Source of the DNA: Streptomyces sp. UW30
GTDB taxonomy: Bacteria > Actinomycetota > Actinomycetes > Streptomycetales > Streptomycetaceae
Assembly (NCBI RefSeq): GCF_008042075.1
Contig: NZ_RDBN01000005.1
Span: forward strand, 658,484-692,814
Direction of reading: 5' to 3'
DNA: 34,331 nt
Shown: positions 27,907 to 34,331 of the stretch, piece by piece
How positions within the stretch are numbered: position 1 is the stretch's first letter
Layout of the letters: each line of letters begins with the position of its first letter
The notes under the pieces: generated by a model
The model's database searches: none
What the model saw: the letters and a program-made list of their open reading frames with translations, nothing else
What the model was told of the DNA's origin: nothing
Made by a program: the position numbers and the translations under genes

Positions 27907-28859
27907 CTAGGCGTACCGCTTCATCGTCTCGCGCAGTCGCTCCAGGGACTCGCGCGGGTTGAGGGCCTCGTCACCCAGACGGTCCAGGGCGAGGCGGTAC
28001 TCCTCGGTCTCGTCGCGGTCCTCCAGGAAGGCCGCGCTCTTGATGTGCTCCAGATAGACGATGTCGGACAGATCGACGCCGCCGAAGCGGAGATAGGTGA
28101 CCGGCATGGCGGGTGCCGATGCGTTGGTCACGTCCAGGGGCACGATCTGCACGGTCACAAGAGGCCGCTGGGCCATCTCCACGAGGTGCTCCAGCTGCGC
28201 CCGCATCACCTCACGGCTGCCCAGGACACGCAGCAACACCGACTCGTCGACGATCGCCCACAGCTGAGGCGCGTCCGGACGGTGCAGCAGCTCCCGCCGA
28301 CGCGTCCGCAGCTCCACACGCCGCTGCAGCTCGCGCGCCGGCGCGTCCGCAGCTCCACACGCCGCTGCAGCTCGCGCGCCGGCGCGTTCGGCAGTCCGCG
28401 CTCCACCACGGCCCGGGTGTAGTCCTCGGTCTGCAACAGGCCGGGAACATACTGCAGTTCAAAGGTACGGATGGCCGTCGCGGCCTCCTGCAGCCCGACC
28501 AGCCGGTCGAACCACTCCGGCATCAGCCGCTTGTCATAGCGCTGCCACCAACCCGGCTCACCGGCACGGCGCAGCAACTGCAGCAGCACCGACGCCTCGA
28601 ACTCCGCGGCGCGGTAGTGCTCCAGCAGGGTCCGTACGTCCGCCTCCGTGGGCGGCCGACGGCCCTTGCCCGCCTCGATGCGCGACAGCTTCGCGGGACT
28701 GAAGCCCACGGCACGCGCCGCCTGGTCCTGGGACAGACCGAGGTCTTCGCGAATACCGGCCAACTGGACGCCGACCAGCATCTTCAGCAAGGTCGGCGCG
28801 GGCTCGGTGCGGTCCAGATAGGGTTCGAGGCGGGAGAGGCGAGGTGACTCGGCGGACAT
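27907..28859 (-). pseudogene. XRE-family regulator with DUF5753 domain, frameshifted by a 41-bp tandem duplication
   Basis: The N-terminal part (from ATG 28859, AGGGAG upstream) has a helix-turn-helix: 'LAGIREDLGLSQDQAARAVGFSPAKLSRIEAG'-type sequence at about residues 30-65. The DUF5753 region begins with 'YDKRLMPEWFDRLVGLQEAA' and 'YVPGLLQTEDYTRAVVERGL'. At about residue 185 the frame is lost at the 41-bp duplication (28302-28383). The remaining DUF5753 part ('PQLWAIVDESVLLRVLGSREVMRAQLEHL') continues in another frame to 27907. Removing one 41-bp copy restores a 303-residue protein of normal family length. Such WhiJ-like regulators pair with DUF397 proteins and bind palindromic operators. 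It may be a true mutation or an assembly error. As read, the protein is truncated at 217 residues with a nonsense tail. Confidence 0.88.
28302..28383. repeat. 41-bp perfect tandem duplication inside the XRE gene
   Basis: Bases 28302-28342 and 28343-28383 are identical. The unit contains the internal palindromes CTGCAG and GCGCGC. Because 41 is not a multiple of three, the duplication shifts the reading frame of the host gene. Confidence 0.97.
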
Positions 28860-28958
28860 CCTGACTCCCTGTAGACCGGCATACGACAGACCGCATTATC
28901 GCATCCCGCCGCCCCGCGCCGCCGGAACCGCGAGAAGTGGAAGCCTCAACTTCCGCTT

Positions 28959-28980
28959 GCGGAGGGCGTTTCGCCCCCGC
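28959..28980 (-). terminator. Hairpin downstream of the DUF397 gene
   Basis: GCGG-A-GGGCG-TTT-CGCCC-CCGC folds into a nine-pair stem with one bulged A and a 3-base loop. It begins about 30 bp after the DUF397 stop, before the XRE promoter region. A GATAAT -10-like box for the XRE gene lies beyond it on the minus strand (28900-28895), with no recognisable -35. Confidence 0.5.
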
Positions 28981-29010
28981 CGGTCGCGCGGTCCCGGGCA
29001 GAGGCCGGTC

Positions 29011-29259
29011 TCAAGCGAGGTGGTCGAACTCTCCCTCCTTCGCGCCCGCCAGGAAGGCCGTGATCTCGGCGGGGGTGTAGACGAGGGCCGGTCCGTCGGG
29101 ATGGCGGGAGTTGCGCATCGCGACACTCCCATCGCCCAGGGCGGCCACCTCGACGCAGTTGCCCTCGGCATTGCTGTGCCGGCTCTTGATCCAGCGGACG
29201 TCCAACGAGCTTGCCCGCACGCCGTTCTGCGCTGTTGGCACTGCACTCTCCTTGCTCAC
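29011..29259 (-). CDS. DUF397 protein
   Basis: This 82-residue small protein carries the DUF397 core 'WIKSRHSNAEGNCVEVA', then 'VAMRNSRHPDGPALVYTPAEITAFLAGAKEGEFDHL'. DUF397 proteins are small partners of XRE/DUF5753 regulators in Streptomyces. The two behave as linked developmental or antitoxin-like regulators, and BldB and the WhiJ cluster are relatives. The GTG start at 29259 has GGCGG upstream. It is transcribed ahead of the broken XRE gene and divergently from the HATPase gene across a 180-bp region that contains a perfect palindrome. Confidence 0.92.
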   Translation of the reverse strand: MSKESAVPTAQNGVRASSLDVRWIKSRHSNAEGNCVEVAALGDGSVAMRNSRHPDGPALVYTPAEITAFLAGAKEGEFDHLA

Positions 29260-29332
29260 GTTCCGCCACGCATGCGCCCCGACGCCTCAGCGGACCCGGG
29301 CCGCACCACGTGCTCTGCGTCGACACCCTCGC

Positions 29333-29352
29333 GCAATTTCCCGTGAAATTGC
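29333..29352. promoter_or_regulatory. Perfect 8-4-8 palindrome, candidate operator of the XRE regulator
   Basis: GCAATTTC-CCGT-GAAATTGC lies between the divergent DUF397 and HATPase genes. It is AT-rich in a GC-rich background. Its right half overlaps the -35 box of the HATPase promoter, so a bound protein would block that promoter. The WhiJ-like regulator encoded next door is the natural candidate to bind it. That is inference. Confidence 0.6.
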
Positions 29353-29378
29353 ACGGAGACGCCGTCGGCGTGGATAAT
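29349..29378 (+). promoter_or_regulatory. Sigma-70-type promoter of the HATPase gene
   Basis: TTGCAC (29349-29354) and GATAAT (29373-29378) are separated by 18 bp, a good match to the vegetative (HrdB-type) consensus. The predicted start near 29385 gives a leader of about 55 bp. The -35 box lies in the palindrome at 29333-29352. Confidence 0.55.
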
Positions 29379-29439
29379 AGCCCTTGGCGTCAAGTGCAGC
29401 GCGGACGCCCCGTCCTGACCGTGTATCAGGGGAGACGTT

Positions 29440-29982
29440 GTGTCCTTACCTGCGTACGAAGGGCTCCGACTGGCGCATGGCGCTGCGTCACCTGCGGGGT
29501 TGGCCGCGACGCCGGAACCGCGCCCCGCCGCTCCGCGCACCTCGCCCCGCTCCGCCGTCCTGCGCCTGGCCGGCGCCGAACGGGGCTGCGGTCAGGCCCG
29601 CGACTTCGTCCGTCGCACGCTGACCGGCTGGGAACTCGACCACTGCGGCCCCGACGCCCTCACGGTGGTCACCGAACTGCTGGCCAATGCGGTACTGCAC
29701 GCCACGGCCCACAGTCCGGCCCCGGGATCTGCCCGTGGCTCCGCCCTGGACGACGCCGAGATCTGGCTCCGGCTCAGCCTCCGCCGCCACGCCCACCTGG
29801 TCTGCTCGGTCACCGACCCGAGCGACCACCCACCCGTGTACCCGCACACCAGCGACCCCTTTGACGAACACGGGCGCGGGCTGCGCATCATCGACGCCCT
29901 GTCCGAGCACTGGGGCTGGACCCGACGGCACCCGATGGGCAAGACGGTCTGGGCGATGCTCCCGACCGCGGACCGGGTCTGA
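29440..29982 (+). CDS. RsbW/SpoIIAB-like HATPase (anti-sigma-factor-type kinase)
   Basis: This 180-residue protein has a GHKL ATPase fold (HATPase_c_2). The N-box is 'VVTELLANAVLHA' (about 77-89), the G-box is 'DEHGRGLRIIDALSEHWGW' (about 145-163), and it ends with 'GKTVWAML'. The first 40 residues are Ala/Pro-rich and probably disordered. In Streptomyces such small ATPases accompany XRE/DUF397 pairs (WhiJ/AbaA-type clusters) and are thought to act as anti-sigma or serine-kinase regulators. The GTG at 29440 has GGGGAG five bases upstream. It is divergent from DUF397, with a promoter overlapping the palindrome. Confidence 0.88.
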   Translation: MSLPAYEGLRLAHGAASPAGLAATPEPRPAAPRTSPRSAVLRLAGAERGCGQARDFVRRTLTGWELDHCGPDALTVVTELLANAVLHATAHSPAPGSARGSALDDAEIWLRLSLRRHAHLVCSVTDPSDHPPVYPHTSDPFDEHGRGLRIIDALSEHWGWTRRHPMGKTVWAMLPTADRV

Positions 29983-30011
29983 CCCCTCACGGCAGGGCCG
30001 CGCTGCATCCG

Positions 30012-30039
30012 CAAATGTGCGCCAGCACGCGAACATTTG
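30012..30039. promoter_or_regulatory. Widely spaced dyad upstream of the small membrane-protein gene
   Basis: CAAATGT and ACATTTG are separated by 14 bp, so the half-site centres are 21 bp apart (two helical turns on the same face). The dyad sits 30 bp after the HATPase stop and about 170 bp before the next gene. It may be a regulator site. No paired promoter boxes are clear. Confidence 0.3.
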
Positions 30040-30207
30040 GGTAAGTGCCCGAATAGCCCGCCATATATGGGACGCCTTCGCCGGCGGTGTAACACACTCA
30101 CGCTCGTCTGACGCAGAACCAGGCAGAAGAAGTCACCGTGCAGAATCCGAATCCCGACACGGCGCGGTGGCCAGTCGCCCCAGCCAACGCGTCAGATCGG
30201 ATTTCTC

Positions 30208-30558
30208 GTGAACACCGACCCGGTATCCGGATACCAGTCGTACGACCAGCACACCCCCCAGGACCGCCCCGCGCGCAACCAGGCCACCGCACGGAGAGCG
30301 GCCCTGACGATCTGCACGATCGCCGACGTCTCGGCCGGTCTCCTCGGCCTGTGGATCGTGCTGTACCTGCTCGACGCGAACCAGGGCAACGCGTTCGTGG
30401 AGCTCGTGCACGGGTCGGCGGACCTGCTCTCCGGATGGGCACAGGACATTTTCACGATGGACACAGAGGGCCTACGGGTCGTCCTCAATTACGGCCTTCC
30501 GGCAGTCCTGTATTTGCTCCTCGGGCACGGAATTGCCGCCCGCCTGAACAGGGCTTGA
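30208..30558 (+). CDS. Small membrane protein of unknown function
   Basis: This 116-residue protein has a hydrophilic N-terminus and two hydrophobic helices, 'ADVSAGLLGLWIVLYLL' (about 38-55) and 'LNYGLPAVLYLLLGHGIAA' (about 94-112). They are joined by an amphipathic loop with 'FVELVHGSADLLSGWAQDIF'. It looks like a widely kept Streptomyces hypothetical protein. No enzymatic motif is seen. The GTG start at 30208 has no strong ribosome site. A GTG at 30138 with AGAAGAAG upstream is in a different frame and gives a Pro/Arg-rich non-protein-like sequence. The next small gene follows after 28 bp, so the two are probably co-transcribed. Confidence 0.65.
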   Translation: MNTDPVSGYQSYDQHTPQDRPARNQATARRAALTICTIADVSAGLLGLWIVLYLLDANQGNAFVELVHGSADLLSGWAQDIFTMDTEGLRVVLNYGLPAVLYLLLGHGIAARLNRA

Positions 30559-30586
30559 CGGCAATACCCAGCGGAAGGACGACACA

Positions 30587-30781
30587 GTGACACGCACTCC
30601 CACCGAAAACGATCACCTGCCCATTTATGAAGACCTGGTGCGCGAACGCGGAGACGCCGTAACGGAAGCCCAAATAGCAGCCGCACACACCCAACACCAG
30701 GCAGCGGAACTGCTGAGCGACGGAGGTCCGGGTCACTGGGACGGCCGTCCGGGGCACACCGGGCAGGCCCGGCACCGCTAG
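30587..30781 (+). CDS. Small hypothetical protein
   Basis: This 64-residue hydrophilic protein begins 'TRTPTENDHLPIYEDLVRE', with a predicted helix rich in Glu/Ala/Gln up to about residue 45 and a Gly/Arg/His tail. GGAAGGA precedes the GTG start at a good distance. It is probably the second gene of an operon with the small membrane protein. No function is recognised. Confidence 0.6.
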   Translation: MTRTPTENDHLPIYEDLVRERGDAVTEAQIAAAHTQHQAAELLSDGGPGHWDGRPGHTGQARHR

Positions 30782-30988
30782 GTGGGGCGTTCGGGCCGAA
30801 GGCGGAGACCGGGCGGGCAGGCCGGATGTGACGCGCGCGGCCACAGACTCGGGATCTGGCGCGCATGCCCCGCAGAAGTGAAATGCGAGGTTTGCCCGCC
30901 TTGGCTCGATCATGTTTCGGGCTTCCGGCGAGGGCTCGGCGAAAGGCCCATCGCCGACGCTGTGCGCGGGCCGACGTGGCGGGCCGGG

Positions 30989-31210
30989 TCAGATCTTGAT
31001 CACGGTGGCCCGTCCGCCGCACAGCACGGTCAGATTCTCGGGATCCGAGGTGAGGATCGTGACCGGGCCGGGCGCGGCAAGGGCGGAGGCGCTGAGCATG
31101 GCGTCGATGGCGTACTTGTGTCCGTGCAGGCCGGCGTCCGCGAGGAGCGCAGCAGCGTGCCGGGCGATCGGCTCGGTGACCGGCTCGACGACCAGGCGGG
31201 GCGGACCTGG
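30989..31210 (-). pseudogene. C-terminal remnant of a PIN-domain (VapC-like) toxin
   Basis: The minus-strand frame reads 'PRLVVEPVTEPIARHAAALL', then 'HKYAIDAMLSASALA' and 'VTILTSDPENLTVL', ending at TGA 30991-30989. This is the second half of a PIN ribonuclease: the conserved acidic 'AIDA' helix and 'TSDPEDL'-type strand are present. The N-terminal half with the first catalytic Asp is missing, and the frame has no start codon. It is closed upstream by the Atu4866 gene's own stop at 31213-31211, which is in the same frame. It is a decayed toxin with no antitoxin visible. The 207 bp between it and the gene ending at 30781 show nothing recognisable. Confidence 0.7.
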
Positions 31211-31495
31211 TCAGGCTCCCTGTCGGGCGCGCTCGTCGTTCTCGCGGTAGAGCACCAGGTGCTCGTGGAAGAGAACGCCGTCGCGGATGTCGCCGGTGGC
31301 GGTGAAGCCGGTGTCGTCGACGTAGTCGAGGTGGTTTCCGGTGACGGTGTACCTGCCGGTGTAGGCGCTGCGGCGGCTGCCGCGGGCTTCGTCGTAGCGG
31401 CCGTTCGGCAGCAGTTCCTGGCGGATGAACCCGTCTGCGGTCACCCACATCCCGACGTACGGGTGAGGGTCGCGGGGCGTGTCGTTGGTGGTCAT
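31211..31495 (-). CDS. Atu4866-family small protein
   Basis: This 94-residue protein consists of a single Atu4866 domain: 'YVGMWVTADGFIRQELLPNG' and 'RYDEARGSRRSAYTGRYTVTG', then 'HLDYVDDTGFTATGD'. It is a small beta-rich domain of unknown function, possibly binding a small ligand. The ATG at 31495 is a clear family start, although the ribosome site is weak (GTAGAG). It is divergent from a gene that carries a second copy of the same domain, with a 21-bp palindrome between them. It directly precedes the PIN remnant. Confidence 0.85.
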   Translation of the reverse strand: MTTNDTPRDPHPYVGMWVTADGFIRQELLPNGRYDEARGSRRSAYTGRYTVTGNHLDYVDDTGFTATGDIRDGVLFHEHLVLYRENDERARQGA

Positions 31496-31557
31496 GGCTC
31501 TACGGTCGCCCAGGCCGCCGAGGGTAACCAGGCCGCTGTCTGCCCAGGTGAGGGCTT

Positions 31558-31578
31558 CCTGGGTGCGGCGCACCCAGG
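31558..31578. promoter_or_regulatory. 21-bp near-perfect palindrome between divergent Atu4866 genes
   Basis: CCTGGGTGCG-G-CGCACCCAGG has perfect 10-bp arms around one central base. It sits 62 bp upstream of the stand-alone Atu4866 start and about 150 bp upstream of the fusion gene. With a one-base centre it cannot form a simple hairpin of full length, so a dimeric repressor site is more likely than a terminator. No regulator gene lies beside it. Confidence 0.5.
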
Positions 31579-31726
31579 GACACGGCGGCCTGGTTCCGAT
31601 TCCGCCGTGCGACGAACTTGGTGGTCGGGCAGCGGTCGTAGCTGCCGGACATCCGCCTCGGACCTGCACCGGCGCTCCTTCGCGCCTCTGGCGGACCGAT
31701 GGGCCGACTCCACCGAGGAGCATGCA

Positions 31727-32500
31727 ATGAGCAGCACCGACATCGACACCGACACTGACATCGACACCATGGACTGGAACCCCACCGCCCTCGACGAGAT
31801 CCTCTCGAACGGCGCGGGCCGCCCCGTCCTGTTCACCAACGCCCGCATCCTCACCATGGACCCGCTGATCGGGACCATGACCGGCGCCGACCTCCTGTTC
31901 GTCGGCTCCCTGCTCGTGGGCGTCGGCCCGGGCATCATCACCGCCGCTCAGGACGACAACGCCATCGTCGTCGACTGCACCGGCATGACCATCGCCCCCG
32001 CCGTCGTGGACACCGTCGCACTGGCCGGCGGCCGCGGCCACCGCTCGGAGTACGTCGCGACGCTGACCCCGGGCAACACCCCCGACTTCCTGGTCGTGCC
32101 CGACGAACTCGCCGCCGACGTGCCGAGCGCCGTCGCCACACTCATGGCCCGGCCCGAGCAGGTTCGCGCACTCGTCGCGGCCGGCCGTCCCGTCCTGTGG
32201 ACCGGCAGCGACGTCCCCGGCCGGGCCACCGCGCCCGAGGCGGGCATCCCGGCCGCCGAGGACCTGACCGGCAGCCCGCGCGTCGGTGTCTGGATCGACA
32301 GACACGACTTCCTGCACCAGGAGCTCACCGCCGACGGCCGCTACGACGAGACCCGGGGCGGCCGCCCGCACGCGTATCAGGGCCGCTACTGGATCGACGG
32401 CGACCGCATCGACTACCTGGACGACCTCGGCTTCTGGGCCTACGGAGAGTTCCAGGGCGACGAACTGCACCACGCGGGCTACGTCATGAAGCTCGGCTGA
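31727..32500 (+). CDS. Barrel-less amidohydrolase shell fused to an Atu4866 domain
   Basis: This is a 257-residue protein. Residues about 25-90 ('RPVLFTNARILTMDPLIG' to 'VVDCTGMTIAPAVVDT') match the N-terminal beta-sandwich strands of amidohydrolases, as in the next gene. The metal-binding HxH and the whole TIM barrel are then missing. The sequence resumes at 'LTPGNTPDFLVVPDE', the C-terminal sandwich strands, to about residue 165. Residues about 180-257 are an Atu4866 domain ('VGVWIDRHDFLHQELTADGR', 'YQGRYWIDGDRIDYLDDLGF'). It cannot be a hydrolase. A ligand-binding or regulatory role is possible. The ATG at 31727 has GAGGAG seven bases upstream. The next gene starts 239 bp downstream on the same strand. 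Confidence 0.8.
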   Translation: MSSTDIDTDTDIDTMDWNPTALDEILSNGAGRPVLFTNARILTMDPLIGTMTGADLLFVGSLLVGVGPGIITAAQDDNAIVVDCTGMTIAPAVVDTVALAGGRGHRSEYVATLTPGNTPDFLVVPDELAADVPSAVATLMARPEQVRALVAAGRPVLWTGSDVPGRATAPEAGIPAAEDLTGSPRVGVWIDRHDFLHQELTADGRYDETRGGRPHAYQGRYWIDGDRIDYLDDLGFWAYGEFQGDELHHAGYVMKLG

Positions 32501-32739
32501 CCTGCCCGCCGACCGGCGCACCATCGGTCCCGATCCTGGGCGCCCGGCACCTGGGGAAACCGCGGCCTGGTTGCCGTGACGGGCGCGGCCGAGGCTGGTG
32601 TTCGAGCAACCCGGCCGCTCCCGGCGACCAGCCTCCCAGCCCTCACCCGGCGTACGGCCCTACGGCCCACTGCCGGCGCCCCCTCCGGCGCATGGCCCGT
32701 CCTCCCGGCCCTCTCCTCCGTACGGAAAGAAGATTTCTC

Positions 32740-34131
32740 ATGAGCATCAACGACACTTCCAGCGCCGCCGTCCTCGAAGAGCTCCGGCGTCGGCCCGCCG
32801 ACCGGCGGCGCATCCTGTTCACCGGCGCGACCATCGTCACCATGGACCCCGGACTCGGTGTCATCGACGGTGGCGACCTCCTCGTCGAGGGAGACACGGT
32901 CACCGCCGTCGGCCGTGACCTCAGCGCGGATGACGCGGTGGTCGTGGACGCCACCGGCACGATCCTCACCCCCGGTTTCGTCGACACCCACCGGCACGCC
33001 TGGGAGGCACAGTTGCGCCGGATCATGCCGGACGTCGACGACCTCGGTGGCTACGTCATGGCCACCCTGGCCGGCTACGCCACGGTCTACCGGCCCGAGG
33101 ACATGTACATCGGCACCAGGCTGGCCGCCCTGACCGCGATCGACAGTGGCATCACGACGATGCTCGACTTCTCCCACAACTCCCGTACCCGAGAGCACTC
33201 CGACGCCGCCATCGAGGCCCTCCGCGACACCGGCATCCGTGGCGTGCACGCCTCCATGGGCCCGCACTTCGGGGAGTGGGACCGTCAGTGGCCGGGCGAC
33301 CTGGCCCGTATCAAGGACCGGTACTTCAGCAGCGACGACCAGCTGCTCACGCTGCGCCTGGCGACCCTGGCCACCGACGAGATCGCCGGGCCCGCCCTCG
33401 CCTACGGCCCCGAACTTGCCTGCGCGGCAGAGGAGTTGGGCATAGGAGTGAGCGTGGACGCCGTCTTCGGTATCTCCTCCTCCGAGGCGGTCCTGCGCTG
33501 GGCCAAGGACGGGATCCTCGGCCCCGACGTCACCCTCATCCACTCCACCGGACTGACCTCCGAGGCGTGGAAGGCGATGGGGGAGACCGGCACCACCGTG
33601 GCGCTGGCCCCCACCTCCGACGCGCAGATCGGCCTGGAGACCGCGATCCCGGCCGTCGACGAGGCGCTGTCCGTCGGCATCCGCCCCGGCCTGAGCATCG
33701 ACGTCGAAGTCGCTCTCGCCAGCGACATGTTCACGCAGATGCGGGCCCTGCACGCCATCCAGCGGATGCGCGCGGTCAACGCCGCCTACGGCACCGATCA
33801 GCAGCCCTCTCGCGTCACCACCCACGACGTGCTGGACTTCGCCACGCTTCAAGGCGCCCACACCAACGGCCTGTCCGGCGTTACCGGTTCCCTCACCCCG
33901 GGCAAGAAGGCCGACCTGCTGGTCATCCAGGCCGAGGACCTCAACAACATGCCCCTCAACGACCCGATCGGCACGATCGTGCTGGGCTCCGACGCCCGCA
34001 ACATCAGCGCCGTCCTCATCAACGGCGAGCCCCGCAAATGGGACGGACACGTCCTCGACGTCGACCTGGCCGCCCTGCGCGGACAGGTGCACGCCTCACG
34101 CGAGTACGTGCTGAACACCCCGGCTGCGTGA
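32740..34131 (+). CDS. Amidohydrolase-family protein (TrzA/cytosine-deaminase-like)
   Basis: This 463-residue protein has the usual layout of TrzA/chlorohydrolase-type enzymes, which cleave C-N or C-Cl bonds on ring compounds with one metal. The N-terminal strands contain 'ILFTGATIVTMDPGLGVIDG'. The HxH pair is in 'VDTHRHAWEAQ' (His84, His86). A third His is in 'LIHSTGLTSEAWKAMGETGT', and the acid is in 'LSIDVEVALASDMFTQMRAL'. The C-terminal strands carry 'LTPGKKADLLVI'. The strand that normally bears the fourth metal ligand (HxxE-like) reads 'GIGVSVDAVFG' with no His, so the metal site or activity may differ. The ATG at 32740 has GGAAAG upstream. It is followed by a very strong hairpin. The substrate is unknown. 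Confidence 0.85.
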   Translation: MSINDTSSAAVLEELRRRPADRRRILFTGATIVTMDPGLGVIDGGDLLVEGDTVTAVGRDLSADDAVVVDATGTILTPGFVDTHRHAWEAQLRRIMPDVDDLGGYVMATLAGYATVYRPEDMYIGTRLAALTAIDSGITTMLDFSHNSRTREHSDAAIEALRDTGIRGVHASMGPHFGEWDRQWPGDLARIKDRYFSSDDQLLTLRLATLATDEIAGPALAYGPELACAAEELGIGVSVDAVFGISSSEAVLRWAKDGILGPDVTLIHSTGLTSEAWKAMGETGTTVALAPTSDAQIGLETAIPAVDEALSVGIRPGLSIDVEVALASDMFTQMRALHAIQRMRAVNAAYGTDQQPSRVTTHDVLDFATLQGAHTNGLSGVTGSLTPGKKADLLVIQAEDLNNMPLNDPIGTIVLGSDARNISAVLINGEPRKWDGHVLDVDLAALRGQVHASREYVLNTPAA

Positions 34132-34150
34132 GCAACCCGGCCGCCTGGGC

Positions 34151-34331
34151 GAGCTTGCCGCCCGGGCAGTCCTCCCCATCGTCCCCGGCCGCTTCTCCCG
34201 CCCCCAGCGGCCGGGGACGATGGGGAGGACTGCCCGGGCGCGAGCTTGCCGCCCGGGCAGTCCTCCCCATCGTCCCCGGCCGCTTCTCCCGCCCCCAGCG
34301 GCCGGGGACGATGGGGAGGACTGCCCGGGCG
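34151..34331. repeat. 91-bp tandem direct repeat at the window end
   Basis: Bases 34151-34241 are repeated from 34242 to the last base, one base short of a full second copy. Each unit is a 9-base lead plus the 82-base hairpin. The window ends within the repeat, so the true copy number is not visible. Confidence 0.95.
34160..34241. terminator. Giant hairpin with 34-bp perfect stem after the amidohydrolase
   Basis: The left arm 34160-34193 and right arm 34208-34241 are perfectly complementary over 34 bp with a 14-base loop. It begins 28 bp after the amidohydrolase stop. The stem is far longer than an ordinary intrinsic terminator and lacks a U tract. It may act as a terminator or be a mobile palindromic repeat. 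Confidence 0.8.

Noticed and set aside
30138..30590. A 150-codon frame with a plausible ribosome site
   Set aside because: The translation is Pro/Arg/Gly-rich and overlaps the membrane-protein frame, which has real hydrophobic helices.
34160..34331. The end repeats as a CRISPR array or attachment site
   Set aside because: The units are contiguous, with no variable spacers, and no cas, integrase or tRNA gene is nearby.
1..34331. tRNA, rRNA, insertion-sequence transposase or CRISPR loci
   Set aside because: I looked for transposase-like proteins, clover-leaf candidates and spaced repeats and saw none that I could support.

Overview
The window is high-GC actinobacterial DNA and almost certainly Streptomyces. 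It has very strong G/C third-position bias, GTG/TTG starts, Ku with a lysine-rich tail, a SAM-methyltransferase/XRE-DUF5753/DUF397/HATPase gene set, and two copies of an interspersed 'GGGGAACTGCGCGAC' repeat of the kind scattered through Streptomyces chromosomes. Both window ends lie in perfectly duplicated sequence: an 87-bp inverted repeat on the left and a 91-bp tandem repeat built on a giant hairpin on the right. The window may therefore be a whole assembly contig bounded by repeats.

Left flank (1-4322): a lipoprotein, a dual-specificity phosphatase and a NERD-like protein. Next come a divergent LigD-type polymerase and Ku, which together are a bacterial end-joining pair.

Centre (4371-26632): one minus-strand, translationally coupled NRPS/PKS operon. 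Read 5' to 3' it encodes an MFS exporter, an MbtH protein, NRPS1 (A-T-C-T), a luciferase-like monooxygenase of the natural-product type, NRPS2 (C-A-T-E), NRPS3 (C-A-T-TE), NRPS4 (C-A-T), a ketosynthase-ACP protein without an acyltransferase, a type II thioesterase and a discrete FabF-like ketosynthase. The genes overlap by 1-11 bp or are 1-2 bp apart, except for the last gene. The line is unusual in three ways. One NRPS module has no A domain, the PKS module has no AT, and the only integrated thioesterase sits in the fifth of the six multidomain or tailoring genes up to NRPS3, with NRPS4 and the PKS after it. The assembly order cannot be collinear with gene order. The expected product is a small peptide-polyketide hybrid with at least one D-residue, made from four A domains plus one extra carrier position and one ketide extension. 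I do not recognise the compound.

Right flank (26633-30781): a WhiJ-type regulatory set. It has a DUF574-type SAM methyltransferase, an XRE/DUF5753 regulator broken by a 41-bp tandem duplication, a DUF397 protein and a divergent RsbW-like HATPase whose promoter overlaps a perfect palindrome. Two small hypothetical genes follow.

Right end (30989-34331): a PIN-domain remnant, a stand-alone Atu4866-family protein, a divergent gene fusing a barrel-less amidohydrolase shell to a second Atu4866 domain, and a full-length amidohydrolase followed by the 34-bp-stem hairpin.

All functional calls come from reading motifs by eye. No database search was run.
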